From positions 158,993 through 222,992 of the forward strand of contig NZ_AOJL01000026.1 of assembly GCF_000337035.1 (NCBI RefSeq): a stretch of 64,000 nt of DNA, in the 5' to 3' direction. The notes under the pieces are model-generated. The model was not told where the DNA came from and made no database searches. It saw only the letters and a list, made by a program, of their open reading frames with translations. The translations under genes and the position numbers were made by a program. The stretch is from Halorubrum coriense DSM 10284. GTDB taxonomy: Archaea; Halobacteriota; Halobacteria; Halobacteriales; Haloferacaceae. Numbering within the stretch: position 1 is the stretch's first letter; each line of letters starts with the position of its first letter. Positions 51,057 to 58,499 of this stretch are shown here, piece after piece.

Positions 51057-51539
51057 ATGTCAGACTGGAACTGGATAACTGACGAGGGTTCAGTAGGCGA
51101 ACTTCCAGTTCGTGTCCTCCCCGATCAAACTGCTGAATTCTTGGATTTTGTTGAGGGGGTTATGATTAATTACGAGAACACCACCAGCCAGTCACTAGGT
51201 GCGGGTGACAGGTGTATCCTGACAGCCAAAATCGTAGATGTTGATATCAACCAGCAGCCTGTATGGATTACTGTAGAGCCACTAAATGTAGAGTTTCTTC
51301 GACGGTCTGAGCCCAGCGATTCTGAGATCGACGATATGATGGTCTACTTAGACGGGGCACGAAAGCGCCGCGAACGGGAGCGCAGAGAAAAACAATGCGA
51401 AAATTGCGAGACAATTGACTCTTCTACTCGCCTCTCTGTTGAGACTAAGATTGGTAACCGAGAGCTACACCACTGTGCCAACTGCGAGCGGTTGCTCTCT
51501 GTAGATGAATACGAGCGGTGGATGAGCGCAAACCGATAG
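51057..51539 (+). CDS. Zinc-ribbon protein in AT-rich cargo region
   Basis: 160 aa. N-terminal domain with strands (SVGELPVRVLPDQTAEFLDF, CILTAKIVDVDINQQPVWIT), a helical charged segment (DGARKRRERERREKQ), then a C-terminal four-Cys ribbon (CENCETI ... CANCERLL). An ATTTAAAT TATA-like element near 51024-51031 precedes it in an AT-rich gap (50906-51056) with no other gene. Composition differs from structural genes. Function unknown. Confidence 0.72.
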   Translation: MSDWNWITDEGSVGELPVRVLPDQTAEFLDFVEGVMINYENTTSQSLGAGDRCILTAKIVDVDINQQPVWITVEPLNVEFLRRSEPSDSEIDDMMVYLDGARKRRERERREKQCENCETIDSSTRLSVETKIGNRELHHCANCERLLSVDEYERWMSANR

Positions 51540-51589
51540 CGTTTGAGAACCAGTTCTCACAACTTATTCTGAGTTGGGTGTTTGTAATA

Positions 51590-52540
51590 TTATTCAGAGG
51601 TAGCTACTTGATCCAGACTCTGTAGAGACTGAACCGCCTGCTGCCGAACATCTGGCGCCGTATCCTCAGCTAAATGCTGAAGTACTTGACTAGATGCCTC
51701 ACAGTCGAGATTCCCCAACGCGAGAGCAGATGCCTGTCTAACATCAGGGTCTTCATCTTTGGCTGCAGGGGAGATGGCCTTCACATACGCGGTCTGTGAG
51801 TCACCAGCTGTACGACCGATGTTTCCGAGGGCAATCACTACGCCTGTCTGGACTATTGAGTCTGAATAATCAACAAACGAGGCTAGCTGTTTTGAGAATG
51901 GCTGGAACGCCGGCGAATAGTCACGAGAATACCACTTGATTGTACTTGCGGCAAGCTGACGCTCCAGCTTATTCTCATTGTGTAGTGATTGGATCAGCGT
52001 CTCAGCAATTGACGATGCGTCTCTATTGCTTTGTTTGAGGACTTTTCCAGGCGTTCCTTCTGAGACGTGATTGATCAGTTCAAGAGCGCCACATCTAATC
52101 TCTGGTTGATATGAGTCGACGTACTGAAGCGTATCAGCGGCCCCCTCTGGAGTTGGAGATGTTTTCAATGACCGTATCTGCCTGAGACATCTATAGTCGA
52201 GAATTCCCAGTATAAGTCCCCAAATCGAAGCGACTGTACCAATCAAGAATGTAACAATACCAACTAAACCAACAAGTTCGACATCACTCGAATTAAGCAT
52301 TAAACAGAACATGCCCGTTATAAAAAACAAAGAGTGTGGACTTCCTAGTGCGGAACTGAGCTTGGAAACGTTGACCTCTCTTTGATTGCTGCCTGACTTG
52401 TACATGACAAGTCCAGGAACATAGAACACGGACGGTGATTGATATATGTCATCAATAGCTGCAAACCATTGACGCCTGAAGTGATTTACAACACGACGGT
52501 GGATGTTCACTCTTGAACCACCAGCATACTCAATCAGCAT
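51590..52540 (-). CDS. Membrane HEAT-repeat protein
   Basis: 316 aa. Two transmembrane helices in the N-terminal third (SLFFITGMFCLMLNSSDVEL, GIVTFLIGTVASIWGLILGI), then HEAT/armadillo-like repeats to the end (QTGVVIALGNIGRTAGDS, DVRQASALALGNLDCEASSQ, DVRQQAVQSLQSLDQ). HEAT arrays bind proteins or nucleic acid; membrane anchoring suggests a sensor. AT-rich, convergent with the zinc-ribbon gene. Cargo of unknown role. Confidence 0.75.
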   Translation of the reverse strand: MLIEYAGGSRVNIHRRVVNHFRRQWFAAIDDIYQSPSVFYVPGLVMYKSGSNQREVNVSKLSSALGSPHSLFFITGMFCLMLNSSDVELVGLVGIVTFLIGTVASIWGLILGILDYRCLRQIRSLKTSPTPEGAADTLQYVDSYQPEIRCGALELINHVSEGTPGKVLKQSNRDASSIAETLIQSLHNENKLERQLAASTIKWYSRDYSPAFQPFSKQLASFVDYSDSIVQTGVVIALGNIGRTAGDSQTAYVKAISPAAKDEDPDVRQASALALGNLDCEASSQVLQHLAEDTAPDVRQQAVQSLQSLDQVATSE

Positions 52541-52708
52541 TTGACAGACACAATAATTGTGTCGTTTATTTTTACTTAAATTACTGTCAGGCAGGGACCA
52601 CAGGAATAGGAAGCATTGGGAAGGAACGCCTGCTGTTGGTCAGTAAAATAAGCGGCATTATCGCCTATCTGGAGTGGAAACGGAGGGGTATGTCAGTGTA
52701 TCTCGTAG

Positions 52709-52808
52709 GGCGACGCCGGGGATCGAACCCAGCACGGGATGGGTCCGTCTCAGGCTTTGGTTTCGCCTGAGCCCATAGGACCGTCCGTGACCACACCAGT
52801 GGCGTCGC
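52709..52808 (-). ncRNA. tRNA-like structured element
   Basis: About 100 nt. It can close with GCGACGCC and GGCGTCGC ends (8 bp), contains a canonical T-arm-like GCTGGGTTCGATCCCCGG, and has a long central hairpin (CTCAGGC, nine-base loop, GCCTGAG). The T-arm register and the terminal stem are off by one, so a normal tRNA cannot be drawn. Possibly a decayed or intron-bearing tRNA, or a tRNA mimic. The rest of 52541-52983 has only short open frames. Confidence 0.4.
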
Positions 52809-52944
52809 AAGGCGACCGGACTTGGCAGTTTAGACCGAGCAAGATACGATCGACGCGAAGCTCCTCACGCTCACGCACAGCATGTCGTGGTAGTACTGCC
52901 GGTCGCTCGTGTGGCTCAGCACTCCCTCGGGCGCTGACCTGGCC

Positions 52945-52964
52945 TTCACAGTGAAAACTGTGAA
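52945..52964 (-). terminator. Hairpin after tRNA-Phe
   Basis: TTCACAGT, four loop bases and ACTGTGAA form a perfect 8-bp hairpin, 18 nt beyond the tRNA 3' end on the minus strand. Probably a terminator or a processing signal of the tRNA transcript. Confidence 0.45.
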
Positions 52965-52982
52965 CGCCACGCCGTCGGGAGA

Positions 52983-53054
52983 TGGATCGACTCGGAATCG
53001 AACCGAGGCACGCGACGTCTTCAGCGTCGTGCTCTCCCACTGAGCTATCGATCC
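52983..53054 (-). tRNA. tRNA-Phe(GAA)
   Basis: The minus strand folds as a full cloverleaf: acceptor GGATCGA/TCGATCC, D-stem GCTC/GAGC, anticodon stem CGACG/CGTCG with loop CTGAAGA (anticodon GAA), T-stem CTCGG/CCGAG with loop TTCGATT, and discriminator A. 72 nt without CCA. It lies inside the provirus and its 5' end overlaps the 53045 CDS by ten bases. Confidence 0.93.
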
Positions 53055-53383
53055 CGTCGCTTCTCGCGGCGAATCGCCTCGCGAACGTTCCGCAGTTGGC
53101 CTTCGGTCCAGCCGTTCGCGAGCGCGGTCTCTCGGTCGATGCCCTGCGGGTAGCCCGTCACGACCTCTCGGCTCTGCGGGTCGAGCACGAGGCGGTAGTG
53201 GATGCCGTCGACCCACTGCTCGGTCGCGACGTAGCCGTTGCCGAGTTGGTGGCGAACACCCTCCTCGATACACGCCCGGATGGCCTCGCCGTTGAGGTGG
53301 CGGCCGGGTTTCCGGACGCGGTCGCCGAGGTGTGGCGTCGGGCTCCACGCGCTCGGCTCGCGCGGCAGTTCCTGTGCGCTCAT
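53045..53383 (-). CDS. Small viral protein, unknown
   Basis: 112 aa (MSAQELPREPSAWSPTPHLG ... NGEAIRACIEEGVRHQLGNG ... YRLVLDPQSREVVTGYPQGI ... basic tail). The mix of a strand-rich core and basic C-terminus recalls small RNase-like or DUF4258-type folds, unproven. Its TAG stop lies within the first bases of tRNA-Phe. Overlaps the upstream gene by 4 nt. Confidence 0.7.
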   Translation of the reverse strand: MSAQELPREPSAWSPTPHLGDRVRKPGRHLNGEAIRACIEEGVRHQLGNGYVATEQWVDGIHYRLVLDPQSREVVTGYPQGIDRETALANGWTEGQLRNVREAIRREKRRDR

Positions 53384-53883
53384 GCCGGCACCTCTCGGCG
53401 GGCGTCCTCGTCCGGATCGGCGGTGTCGTCGCGGGTAACGGCTCTCCGGATGGCCGCCTCGATCGCGTCGCCGAGGCAGTCGTCGACGTGCTCGTCGTTC
53501 TCCCGGGCCTGGAGCGCACGGGCAGCGAGTGTCTGTCGGTCGATAGTGACGTCCTTCGCCTCGAGCGTCCGGATCGTGTTCTGGATGAGCTCGCGAACGC
53601 GCTCGTCATCAAGGCGGTCGTCGCCGGCGTCGTCCCAGTACCGGTGGTCCGGCCCCTCCGTCCCGCAGTGGTCACAGAACACACCTTTGGCCTCGCTCGC
53701 CGAATCGGCAGGACCGTAGCCAATCTCGGTCGTCTCCTGGTTGCGCTCGTAGTGGCTCTCGAACTCGCGGGTGAGCCCGCTGCGAGCCGGGTCGACACGC
53801 TCGACCCGGATGACACGGAGGCAGTTGATACAGACGTCCGGCGCCTGAAGCAGGTGCTCGAAGTATGCTGGACTCTCTGTCAT
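53380..53883 (-). CDS. Zinc-finger protein, unknown
   Basis: 167 aa. Two Cys pairs far apart (CINCLRVIRV near residue 18 and CDHCGTEG near 70) may form one zinc site. A helical C-terminus (VRELIQNTIRTLEAKDVTID, DDCLGDAIEAAIRRAVTRDD) follows. The ~90-nt GC-rich leader upstream (TATA-like ACTTAAG at ~54000) can fold but lacks the CAGAAA hairpin of the other operons. Function unknown. Confidence 0.72.
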   Translation of the reverse strand: MTESPAYFEHLLQAPDVCINCLRVIRVERVDPARSGLTREFESHYERNQETTEIGYGPADSASEAKGVFCDHCGTEGPDHRYWDDAGDDRLDDERVRELIQNTIRTLEAKDVTIDRQTLAARALQARENDEHVDDCLGDAIEAAIRRAVTRDDTADPDEDARREVPA

Positions 53884-54031
53884 AGGTACAGTCTCCCCCG
53901 CATGCCGTCTTTCCGGCCCTGTCGTCTCAGCCCGTGCCTTCTTGGCCGCGGGCCACCGGTCGCCCGGCTGTCGTCACCCGTGTGTTGCTTGGCCGAGGGC
54001 TTAAGTGGTCCATCGACCGCCATTTTGTCGG

Positions 54032-54289
54032 TCACCCGTTGACCCGCCACTCGGACTGCGGCGGCTCGGTGTGTCGCGGGGAGCAGGAGACGAGATCTTC
54101 GTCATAAAGCTGGCGCAGCGCCCGCAGGACGGACCGCTCGGGGCGCGCTGTCCGGTGGGTGAGCTGTCGGAGGGTCCGCGGACCGCCGGCGTTGTACAGC
54201 TCGAGGTAGACGAGTGACGCCGTCGGCGGGAGGTCGGCGAGTTGCTCGCGGGTGTGTCGGTCGAGGTCACCGAGAGCAGCGTCAGTCAC
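54032..54289 (-). CDS. MarR/winged-helix-type regulator
   Basis: 85 aa. HTREQLADLPPTASLVYLEL, LYNAGGPRTLRQLTHRT, ERSVLRALRQLYDEDLVSCS, then a basic wing: a clear winged helix. Last gene of the leftward replication operon. It may regulate late or lysogenic functions. Confidence 0.83.
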   Translation of the reverse strand: MTDAALGDLDRHTREQLADLPPTASLVYLELYNAGGPRTLRQLTHRTARPERSVLRALRQLYDEDLVSCSPRHTEPPQSEWRVNG

Positions 54290-54551
54290 AGGGGTTCACC
54301 TCTTCAGATTGGTCAGTATCAGTGTTTACTGAGCACCGAGCACCCAATCCCCAGCAGGCGGTGCCACTATACGTGCCAATTGTCGATTTATTGAGAATCT
54401 TGGTGAAAGCGCTGTTACTTTCCACCAGAGTTTGGAGGGCCAACGGGGAGGCGTGTGCCTCTGACATGAAGCGCGTGGAGAATAACCTCTCCTGTGGAAA
54501 CTCCCCTTTGTGGACTGGTTGTTCGATGCCGTTTGTAGATTGATCGCTCAT
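54282..54551 (-). CDS. Small viral protein, unknown
   Basis: 89 aa from the ATG at 54551 (MSDQSTNGIEQPVHKGEFPQ ...). Helical middle (LALQTLVESNSAFTKILNKS), Gly/Cys-rich end. Overlaps neighbours (8 nt and 4 nt). Base composition is slightly lower in GC than the MCM gene. Not recognised. Confidence 0.65.
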   Translation of the reverse strand: MSDQSTNGIEQPVHKGEFPQERLFSTRFMSEAHASPLALQTLVESNSAFTKILNKSTIGTYSGTACWGLGARCSVNTDTDQSEEVNPCD

Positions 54552-55000
54552 CGGCTCGCCCCCACAGCTGCCCCGGACTGTCGGCTCCACGAGACCTCCT
54601 CTCCGCCCTCGTCGACGAGCACCGCCACGCTCTCGGCGTCGCGCTCGGCAGCCACCGCCCGGCGGTCGGCCGGCGTCATCTCGGTCTGCGCCAGCCCCTC
54701 GCCGTGTTCCTCCAGTTCGGCCTTCCGCTCACGGATCGCGCGTTCGACGCGCTCCCTGGGTTCGCGACTCTCCTTGTTCGCAAGGGCTCGTTCGACGGCG
54801 AGCCAGAAGCCACACAACTCGATCGTCTCCAGGCCGCGAATCCGCGCGAGCATCAGTTCGCCGCTGGTACCCTCGCCGTCGTCGACGGAGAGCTCCTCGA
54901 CGAGGAACCGCGCTGGGTTCTCGCCGTACTCGAGGGCGGGCTCAGGGAACGGGTTCGGCGTCGCCGACGCCTGCTCGTTGTGTTGGTTCGTGGCCGGCAT
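54548..55000 (-). CDS. Helical viral protein, unknown
   Basis: 150 aa from the ATG at 55000. FLVEELSVDDGEGTSGELML, RIRGLETIELCGFWLAVERA, LANKESREPRERVERAIRER: two helices and charged coil. Lies immediately downstream of MCM (2-nt gap), suggesting a replication accessory role, which is inference. Confidence 0.7.
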   Translation of the reverse strand: MPATNQHNEQASATPNPFPEPALEYGENPARFLVEELSVDDGEGTSGELMLARIRGLETIELCGFWLAVERALANKESREPRERVERAIRERKAELEEHGEGLAQTEMTPADRRAVAAERDAESVAVLVDEGGEEVSWSRQSGAAVGASR

Positions 55001-55002
55001 GG

Positions 55003-57123
55003 TCACGCCCTCCCGAGCCACTTGAGCGTCCCATCCATCGGCTCGTACAGCGACCCGATCTCCTCTTTGATCTTCCGCAGGGTCTTCTCCGCACGCTTCC
55101 GATCGATTCCTTCGTCCTCAGCCGCGTCGAGGACGTCCTCGACGGGCGTGCCGTTGGACTCACCGTCATGGCACTGCTCTTCGACGATGTCCTCGATCAG
55201 CGTGATACGGTCGCGCTGGGTCTTCGAGGTTCCCGATTCACGCATGTCGGCGTCGAACTCGCCATCCTCGTTCATCCCGAAGTCGCGCATCGACCGCATC
55301 GTCAGCGAGAGGGCGGTCTTGAAGTGGCGCTCCTCGATCGTCTCGGAGAACTCCAGCTTGGCGGCTGCCTCGGCAAGCCGGAGCTGCGCTTCCAGGTCGC
55401 GCCACGTCGCCGGCACGGGCGCATCTTCACCCATGTGCTTCGTCTTGAAGTTGGAGAACTCGTCGGCGATCCGCTGTTCAAGCTCCTCGCTCGCAATGAC
55501 TGGCGAGGGCTGCTCACCAGCGAGCGCCAGCCACTTCCGGAGGAGTTCGCTTCGGACTGGCGGGTCGTACTTGTCCGTCTCGCCCGGCTCGATGGTGTCC
55601 GGAGCGACATCGAGCCGCTTCTTGTGCTCGCGCCGGCCGACAATGTCCCGGGCGACCTGTTTGACCGTGTCCGTATCGTCCGTCTCGGTCACCGTGTAGC
55701 CGAGGTCGAACCGCGAGATGAGCGTCGACCCGAGCTCGACCTGCTCGACGACCGGCTCGTACTCGTCGAAGCGGCCATACTTCGGGTTGGCCGCCGCGAC
55801 AACGCCGACGCGCGTCTGGAGCGTCGCGTTGATGCCTGCCTTCGAGACGTTGATCTTCCCGTTGGCCATCGGCTCCAACATCGCCGACCGGACGTCCGGT
55901 GGCATGTCGTCCAGCTCATCGATGCGGACGATCCCGCCGTTCGCCTTCACGAACGCGCCCGCTTTGAGCGTCCACTCGCCGTCGGAGAAGTCGTCGCGAA
56001 CGGCCGAGGCGGTGATACCGGCTTCGCGAGCGCCCTTCCCCGAGACGCCGACCGACCGGGGCGCGTTCGACTCAGCCTGGTTGATGAGCGCCGACTTCCC
56101 CGTCGACGGGTCGCCCACGAGAAGGACGCTGATGGACCCGCGCTCGACGCTGCCGTCCTTCCCCTCGACCCAGTCGCCCTGGACGACCGCGAGGACAATC
56201 GCCCGCTTCATGTGGTCGTACTGCTCGCCGAACACACCCGGCGCGATGGACTCGGCGGCGACCTCAAGCGGGTCGCCCAGCTCACCGTCGACGATCGCGT
56301 TGATTTCCTCGCGCTCTTCAGGCGAGACCTCGATCGACGTCTGGTCCGACTCCTGAACCTCGATCGCGTAGCCGGTGAGGTACGGCTCAAACGTCGACTT
56401 CTTCTCGTTGCCGCTCGTCCGCTGCTCCAGCTGGAGTCTGCCAGTGATCGTGACGCGGTCGCCCGTGGTCACTTGGCCGGCAAGGTCGTCCTCAACGTAG
56501 ACGTCGATTGTCTGCCCCTCGCCGCCGGCGACCTCTGGCGGCTCGGAGAGGCGAATCTTCTGCGCGTCGATGAACTGCGACTGGTCGAAGTTGATCCGGA
56601 ATGGCCCCTGTCGCTCACATCCTTGGCACTCGTGCGGTTCCTGGAAGCCTCGGTCCGTCTCCGGGATGTAGGACATCGTCCCGCAGCGCTGGCACTCGAA
56701 GGCAGCCTCGGTTACCTTCGGATGAACGTCACTCGCCGCGACGATCTCGCCCTCAACGCTGATGTAGGGCTCATCGTCGTGGACCTTGGTCGGGCTGAAG
56801 TGACCAGGGTAGTGCGTGTGTTCGGGCGGCAGGTTCGACACGCGGACGTGCGCGTTCGCGAGGGAGACATCGGCCGGGAGGTCGTACTGCCGGAGCGCCT
56901 CCTCAGCGTACTCCCGCATCTCGGAGGGGTTGCTGAGGAAGTCCTCGGCGATGTTGCGGTCGAACTCGTAGAGCTCGTCGTAGTCGATGGCGAGTGATTT
57001 CTGCTCGTTCGGGTAGCGCTGGGCGAGCGTGCCGACCTCATCGCGATACCGCTCTCGGAGGAACCGCGTCAGCGTCTCGGTTAGAGTCTCGTTCTCCTTG
57101 CGTCGGTCGTGGGTGGTGGACAT
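55003..57123 (-). CDS. mcm: MCM replicative helicase
   Basis: 706 aa from the ATG at 57123. N-terminal domain with zinc cysteines at ~144, 147, 166 and 169 (CQRCGTM ... CQGCERQ). AAA+ core: Walker A GDPSTGKS (337-344), Walker B IVRIDELD (398-405), sensor-1 Asn in AAANPKYG (443-450), arginine finger in LISRFDL (468-474). C-terminal winged helix (VEDVLDAAEDEGIDRKRAEK). Forms a hexamer that unwinds DNA; with the proviral Orc1/Cdc6 it gives an independent replication set. An ATG at 57156 is an alternative start. Confidence 0.94.
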   Translation of the reverse strand: MSTTHDRRKENETLTETLTRFLRERYRDEVGTLAQRYPNEQKSLAIDYDELYEFDRNIAEDFLSNPSEMREYAEEALRQYDLPADVSLANAHVRVSNLPPEHTHYPGHFSPTKVHDDEPYISVEGEIVAASDVHPKVTEAAFECQRCGTMSYIPETDRGFQEPHECQGCERQGPFRINFDQSQFIDAQKIRLSEPPEVAGGEGQTIDVYVEDDLAGQVTTGDRVTITGRLQLEQRTSGNEKKSTFEPYLTGYAIEVQESDQTSIEVSPEEREEINAIVDGELGDPLEVAAESIAPGVFGEQYDHMKRAIVLAVVQGDWVEGKDGSVERGSISVLLVGDPSTGKSALINQAESNAPRSVGVSGKGAREAGITASAVRDDFSDGEWTLKAGAFVKANGGIVRIDELDDMPPDVRSAMLEPMANGKINVSKAGINATLQTRVGVVAAANPKYGRFDEYEPVVEQVELGSTLISRFDLGYTVTETDDTDTVKQVARDIVGRREHKKRLDVAPDTIEPGETDKYDPPVRSELLRKWLALAGEQPSPVIASEELEQRIADEFSNFKTKHMGEDAPVPATWRDLEAQLRLAEAAAKLEFSETIEERHFKTALSLTMRSMRDFGMNEDGEFDADMRESGTSKTQRDRITLIEDIVEEQCHDGESNGTPVEDVLDAAEDEGIDRKRAEKTLRKIKEEIGSLYEPMDGTLKWLGRA

Positions 57124-57133
57124 CGTGACGGTC

Positions 57134-57150
57134 TTTTTCCCGAGAACAAA
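57134..57150. repeat. 17-bp inverted repeat, left copy
   Basis: TTTTTCCCGAGAACAAA is repeated in inverted orientation at 57332-57348. It overlaps the alternative MCM N-terminus. Confidence 0.6.
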
Positions 57151-57178
57151 CGCCATCGAGGCGTTGTCCGCGACCGTC

Positions 57179-57200
57179 GACGTCGGCCAGACGTCGGCCA
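57179..57200. repeat. 11-bp tandem repeat upstream of MCM
   Basis: Two exact copies of GACGTCGGCCA lie side by side in the 183-bp gap between MCM and the next gene (57124-57306). The gap shows no convincing gene. Confidence 0.6.
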
Positions 57201-57306
57201 GAACGACGGCCTCTCGGCTAGCGGACAGTTGCTTACAAGCTGCTCTACAATGTGATCTTCACTCAGACCAAGGGAGGTGGGATTCCACGGGCGAACGAGA
57301 CCATGC

Positions 57307-57813
57307 TCAGGCCACCCCCTCTCCGTCGGTCTTTGTTCTCGGGAAAAATACCTCGCTGCGCTTCGCCTCGGCAGCGTCGACGGCGAGGTGGTAGTTCCCG
57401 CTCGACGGGTCACGGGCCGTGAATCCGGGGATCGTCCCGCCGGTCTTCTCGTCAGATTCGAGACCGGCAGCGAGACGGATGAGCTTGTAGCAGTGCTTCG
57501 CGCCGGGCTCGCCGCCGAAGACCTCGTACATCACGTCGTCGTAGTCCAACTTCGCCCGGCCGTTGCGGTCGGTCGCCTTCCGGAACGCGTGCTCGCGAAC
57601 CATGCCGACCTTCTCGTTGAGCGACAGCGAGTCGTAGGGCCGCTCCTCGTCGATCTCGGAGAGGCGGAGCTTCACCGCTGTGAGGTCTTCCTGGAGCTCA
57701 CCACGCTGCTGCTCGAGCTTGTCGACACGGTCCTCGAACTCGCCGACACGGGCGAGTGCGCGCTGTGCGATCGCGAGGGCATCCCGGGCAGAGACGTCGT
57801 CGCCCTCAGACAT
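57307..57813 (-). CDS. Coiled-coil replication-operon protein, unknown
   Basis: 168 aa from the ATG at 57813. N-terminal coiled coil (LARVGEFEDRVDKLEQQRGE, LQEDLTAVKLRLSEIDEERP), then a helical domain (SLNEKVGMVREHAFRKATDR, YDDVMYEVFGGEPGAKHCYK). It resembles haloarchaeal plasmid and virus proteins beside replication genes. The right inverted-repeat copy (57332-57348) encodes part of its C-terminus. Coupled to the 45-aa upstream gene by an 8-nt overlap. Confidence 0.78.
   Translation of the reverse strand: MSEGDDVSARDALAIAQRALARVGEFEDRVDKLEQQRGELQEDLTAVKLRLSEIDEERPYDSLSLNEKVGMVREHAFRKATDRNGRAKLDYDDVMYEVFGGEPGAKHCYKLIRLAAGLESDEKTGGTIPGFTARDPSSGNYHLAVDAAEAKRSEVFFPRTKTDGEGVA
57332..57348. repeat. 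17-bp inverted repeat, right copy
   Basis: TTTGTTCTCGGGAAAAA is the exact reverse complement of 57134-57150, with ~180 bp between the copies. Confidence 0.6.
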
Positions 57814-57943
57814 CGTCGACCACCTCACCGTCGTCGGCGTGGCCGTCGCACGCGTACCGCTTCCCGTAGCGGTTGCGGATGATGACTTCTGCCTCTTCGC
57901 GACAGCCGAGGGCTCCGCAGAATGGCCCTGATTCGACCGCCAT
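57806..57943 (-). CDS. Small Cys/His protein
   Basis: 45 aa (MAVESGPFCGALGCREEAEV ... RYACDGHADDGEVVDDV). C-x4-C and C-x2-H suggest a miniature zinc finger. Start shares TAGATG with the upstream stop; the stop lies inside the next gene's start region. Below the usual ORF cutoff. Confidence 0.65.
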   Translation of the reverse strand: MAVESGPFCGALGCREEAEVIIRNRYGKRYACDGHADDGEVVDDV

Positions 57944-58075
57944 CTACGCGGCCACCTCCGTTCCAGAAACCGGCGGAGCAGTCGCTATCGCGGTATCTGG
58001 TGTAAGTTCCGTGTTCTCGACAGGAGCAGAACGCTGTCGAGACTGACCAGTGACCCCACTACAGGGGTTTATCAC
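57944..58075 (-). CDS. First small ORF of the replication operon
   Basis: 43 aa with GTG start (VINPCSGVTGQSRQRSAPVE ...). The TATA-like ATATACCATA (complement of 58091-58100) is ~25 nt before the GTG, the leaderless arrangement. Low-complexity Ser/Thr/Ala/Pro content makes it uncertain as a protein. Confidence 0.45.
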   Translation of the reverse strand: MINPCSGVTGQSRQRSAPVENTELTPDTAIATAPPVSGTEVAA

Positions 58076-58090
58076 TAGCCATGTCAACAA

Positions 58091-58100
58091 TATGGTATAT
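58091..58100 (-). promoter_or_regulatory. TATA-like box of replication operon, abutting attR
   Basis: The minus strand reads ATATACCATA directly beside the tRNA 3' end, so the promoter sits at the very edge of the provirus. Confidence 0.45.
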
Positions 58101-58120
58101 GGCCGGGGTGGGCTCCGAAC
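58099..58120. repeat. attR, 22-bp direct repeat
   Basis: Identical to attL. It covers the acceptor 3' strand and most of the T-arm of tRNA-Met, so integration restored an intact tRNA on this side. Confidence 0.92.
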
Positions 58121-58253
58121 CCACGATCTCCGCATGTCCCAGGTCCGAGGCTCGGCGGAGCCACGGGAAGGACGCGGACGCTTCCAAGGCGTCACCGCAC
58201 CGAATCTCTGAACCCTATGAGTGCGGCGCTATGTCCAGCTAAGCCACCCGGCC
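58100..58253 (-). tRNA. Elongator tRNA-Met(CAT), with intron
   Basis: Acceptor GGCCGGG/CCCGGCC pairs perfectly; anticodon stem CCGCA/TGCGG closes a loop with CAT. An ~80-nt intron (about 58136-58215) follows the base after the anticodon, the usual archaeal splice position and a known feature of haloarchaeal elongator tRNA-Met. Integration target of the provirus. Confidence 0.9.
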
Positions 58254-58499
58254 TCACCTTTTCGTACCGCGATGAGACTCTTTAACCTTCCCATCCGTCG
58301 GAGGGTTGTGAACCGATCGCAGATCGCCGCGGGCGGCCGCTTCCGGCGGTGACTCGCCGCCGGAGGCCCCTCGACTCGCCACCGGAGGCCCCTCGACTCG
58401 CGGATCCGCGTGCGCCGACTCGGGCCGAGACCCGCGCGATCGGGCCGCGCTCGCGGCCGACCCAGCGGATTTATGCCCGGCGCGGCGTATCCCGGGCGT

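Larger units (their letters stand above)
11625..58120. mobile_element. Integrated tailed haloarchaeal virus (siphovirus-type provirus), ~46.5 kb
   Basis: The element is bounded by a 22-bp direct repeat (11625-11646 and 58099-58120) formed by the 3' end of tRNA-Met. It begins with a tyrosine integrase and contains repressor-like genes, an Orc1/Cdc6 gene, an MCM helicase, terminase, portal, major capsid, tail tube, tape measure and fibre genes in canonical order. No sheath gene is visible, so a long non-contractile tail is likely. Essentially every expected structural class is present and uninterrupted, so it may be inducible. Confidence 0.95.

Noticed and set aside
53884..54031. Third copy of the CAGAAA leader hairpin before the 53883 gene
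   Set aside because: The leader is GC-rich and can fold, but lacks CAGAAA and the CGCCGGCG/CGCCGACG stem sequence.
57081..57413. 110-aa minus ORF bridging the MCM upstream gap
   Set aside because: Overlaps two well-supported genes at both ends and changes composition sharply; the central part could be coding, but no start codon with support is seen.
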